Source: Alphaproteobacteria bacterium
Lineage (GTDB): Bacteria; Pseudomonadota; Alphaproteobacteria; Micavibrionales; Micavibrionaceae
Direction of reading: 5' to 3'
Assembly: GCA_023301785.1 (NCBI GenBank)
Contig: JALZUF010000252.1
Location: 1 to 6,503 of the forward strand
Length of the DNA stretch: 6,503 nucleotides
Position 1 is the stretch's first letter. Every line of letters begins with the position of its first letter. The notes below the pieces were generated by a model, which was not told the DNA's origin, searched no databases, and saw only the letters and a program-made list of their open reading frames with translations. Position numbers and translations under genes: made by a program. This document shows positions 5,751 to 6,503 of the stretch, one piece after another.

Positions 5751-5818
5751 CGAAAAACTACAAGGCATTGTAAAAAAACAGCTATTTACCCCTGAACTCT
5801 TAGAACTCTTAGAACAAG
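5751..5818. other. A+T-rich origin flank with 9-bp tandem repeat
   Basis: This stretch beside the iterons is A+T rich (for example GTAAAAAAACA near 5770). It holds GAACTCTTA twice in tandem (5794-5802, 5803-5811), followed by GAACAAGAA. Iteron origins usually place an A+T-rich melting region with short repeats next to the iterons, so this is the best candidate for the opening site. No clear DnaA box was found by eye. Confidence 0.5.
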
Positions 5819-5839
5819 AAAGGCGCTACGCGCTTTTTT
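5819..5839. terminator. Terminator-like hairpin between rep origin and TA operon
   Basis: AAAGGCGC and GCGCTTTT pair around a TAC loop with one G-T wobble, followed by further T residues on the + strand. On the minus strand the stem is followed by CTTGTTCT, a poorer tract. It lies about 45 bp beyond the antitoxin stop, so it could end the toxin-antitoxin transcript and shield the origin. Confidence 0.5.
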
Positions 5840-5884
5840 CGTAAATATAGATTGGTTTTAAGGGGTGTTTGGCACCTATCGCGC

Positions 5885-6163
5885 TTAAATTGGATCGATA
5901 CGGATATCCAACTTGGCCCCTACAGCGTCAGCAAAGCGGGCCAGCTTTTCGATGCTGATATTTTGACGCGCACCTTCGATGCGAGAAATCTCACTCTGCT
6001 TGGTGCCCATACGTTCTGCAACTTCGGCCTGGGACAGACCAGCCGCCGCCCGGGCTGCAATGAGTTTTCGGGCAAGGTTAAATTCAGGGGCGAGGGCATC
6101 ATAAGCCGCCTTGTTGTCAGCGTCGCTCAGGAACTCTTTTTTCAGGTCAGCCAGTTTGGTCAT
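5885..6163 (-). CDS. Antitoxin, XRE-type helix-turn-helix
   Basis: The 92-residue protein has a Cro/CI-type HTH at about residues 33-86, with the signature GLSQAEVAERMGTKQSEISRIE followed in the chain by NISIEKLARFADAVG. The HTH is C-terminal, behind about 30 residues (MTKLADLKKEFLSDADNKAAYD) that probably wrap the toxin, as in HigA-like antitoxins of Gp49-type pairs. It should neutralise the upstream toxin and repress the operon. Its ATG overlaps the toxin stop (ATGA, 6160-6163). A strong AAGGAGGT (6167-6174) within the toxin gene supports the start and would allow high antitoxin output. The gene ends 45 bp before the terminator-like hairpin. Confidence 0.88.
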   Translation of the reverse strand: MTKLADLKKEFLSDADNKAAYDALAPEFNLARKLIAARAAAGLSQAEVAERMGTKQSEISRIEGARQNISIEKLARFADAVGAKLDIRIDPI

Positions 6164-6486
6164 GTTACCTCCTTCGCCCGCTTACGGGCTGTTTCAAGTG
6201 CGGTTTTTGGCGTCTTCTGTGTTTTCTTCTGGAACGCATGAACAACGACTAATCGTTGCCCTGACGCCTTCACGTAAATTGCACGGGCTATCCCGTCTTT
6301 GCCGCTCATACGGATTTCCCAAAGACTGCCAGCGCCAGACAGAGATCGCACATGCGGCATCCCGACAGCATCGGGCCCTTGCTCAGTCAGCAGGTCTGCA
6401 ATCCATAAGAACCGCGCAAACAAATCACGTGGCAGTTTTTTCAGCTCACGGTCTACCCGTTTGTCTAATGTCTCTACTGACCACAT
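6160..6486 (-). CDS. Toxin of RelE/HigB (phage Gp49-like) family
   Basis: The 108-residue protein fits the RelE/ParE superfamily, Gp49-like group. Its features are an N-terminal helical part (VDRELKKLPRDLFARFLWIADLL), the strand motif LWEIRMSGKDGIARAIYV (55-72), then LVVVHAFQKKTQKTP (79-93) and a basic C-terminal helix ending ARKRAKEV. Relatives are ribosome-dependent mRNA interferases. The FxKKTQKTP segment is a hallmark of the group. The toxin gene comes first and the antitoxin second, the reverse of many TA operons but usual for HigBA-type pairs. The ATG at 6486 fits the family N-terminus (MWxVETLD). It has no ribosome binding site and lies at the edge of a palindrome, so translation may be leaderless or weak. 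Its role here is probably post-segregational killing that stabilises the plasmid. Confidence 0.88.
   Translation of the reverse strand: MWSVETLDKRVDRELKKLPRDLFARFLWIADLLTEQGPDAVGMPHVRSLSGAGSLWEIRMSGKDGIARAIYVKASGQRLVVVHAFQKKTQKTPKTALETARKRAKEVT
6167..6174 (-). promoter_or_regulatory. Strong ribosome binding site of the antitoxin
   Basis: AAGGAGGT on the minus strand, 3 nt before the antitoxin ATG, lies inside the toxin's last codons. The toxin itself has no visible site, so the layout favours more antitoxin than toxin from one transcript. Confidence 0.7.
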
Positions 6487-6503
6487 ATAACATATATGTT
6501 ATA
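6486..6503. promoter_or_regulatory. 18-bp palindromic operator at the toxin start
   Basis: TATAACATATATGTTATA is a perfect palindrome that includes the first base of the toxin ATG. It also offers a TATAAC or TATATG -10 box. Autoregulated TA operons usually carry such a palindrome for the antitoxin HTH. It runs to the last base of the window, so any further operator or the -35 lies outside. Confidence 0.7.

Noticed and set aside
5852..6241. 129-codon plus-strand frame
   Set aside because: It is antisense to the antitoxin, which has a clear HTH and start signal.
1..6503. tRNA, riboswitch, mobilisation relaxase or oriT
   Set aside because: No tRNA-like cloverleaf, known riboswitch core or relaxase motif was seen by eye. 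A covariance-model search would be needed to exclude small RNAs.

Overview
The window looks like plasmid DNA from an alphaproteobacterium, most likely of the Rhodobacteraceae (Roseobacter group). The evidence is an iteron-type Rep_3 replication module, a plasmid-style HTH/coiled-coil protein, a type II toxin-antitoxin pair, and degraded insertion sequences whose proteins resemble IS5, IS481 and IS256 elements common in that group. The taxonomic call is inference from protein style and moderate base composition. No rRNA, tRNA or chromosomal marker is present.

Layout, left to right. (1) At 1-540, a gene for an HTH/coiled-coil protein is preceded by GTTTACC-type repeats that recur inside the gene, including one 16-bp copy in inverted orientation. 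(2) At 612-737 lies a fragment of an IS5-family transposase, followed by a gene-free stretch to 1214 with a 12-bp tandem duplication and two hairpins. (3) At 1215-3127 a two-gene operon, joined by an ATGA overlap, encodes a GSCFA-domain protein and an SGNH-hydrolase-like protein. This is the only apparent cargo and probably acts on carbohydrate or acyl esters. (4) At 3128-4560 there is insertion-sequence debris on the minus strand: the last 61 codons of an IS481-family transposase, abutted by an IS256-family element that lacks its 5' end. (5) At 4612-5751 lies a Rep_3 initiator gene on the minus strand. In front of it is a textbook control region: an 8-bp inverted repeat, then three and a third 21-bp iterons, each carrying a TATAAT. 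(6) At 5752-5884 an A+T-rich stretch holds a 9-bp tandem repeat and a terminator-like hairpin. (7) At 5885-6503 a toxin-antitoxin operon runs on the minus strand, with a perfect 18-bp palindrome overlapping the toxin start codon at the window edge.

How it fits together. Rep binds the iterons to start replication and probably represses its own gene through the inverted repeat. The toxin-antitoxin pair stabilises the replicon. The HTH/coiled-coil protein probably binds the GTTTACC sites and helps in copy control, partition or replication. The esterase-like pair sits between IS remnants on both sides, which suggests it was brought in by transposition. The content would suit a whole small plasmid of about 6.5 kb, but circularity cannot be seen from one linear window.

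No wholly new system is evident. The strongest leads are the GTTTACC site cluster that spans the promoter and coding sequence of the HTH gene, and the isolated GSCFA/SGNH pair, in which the GSCFA member lacks the usual histidine of the SGNH fold.
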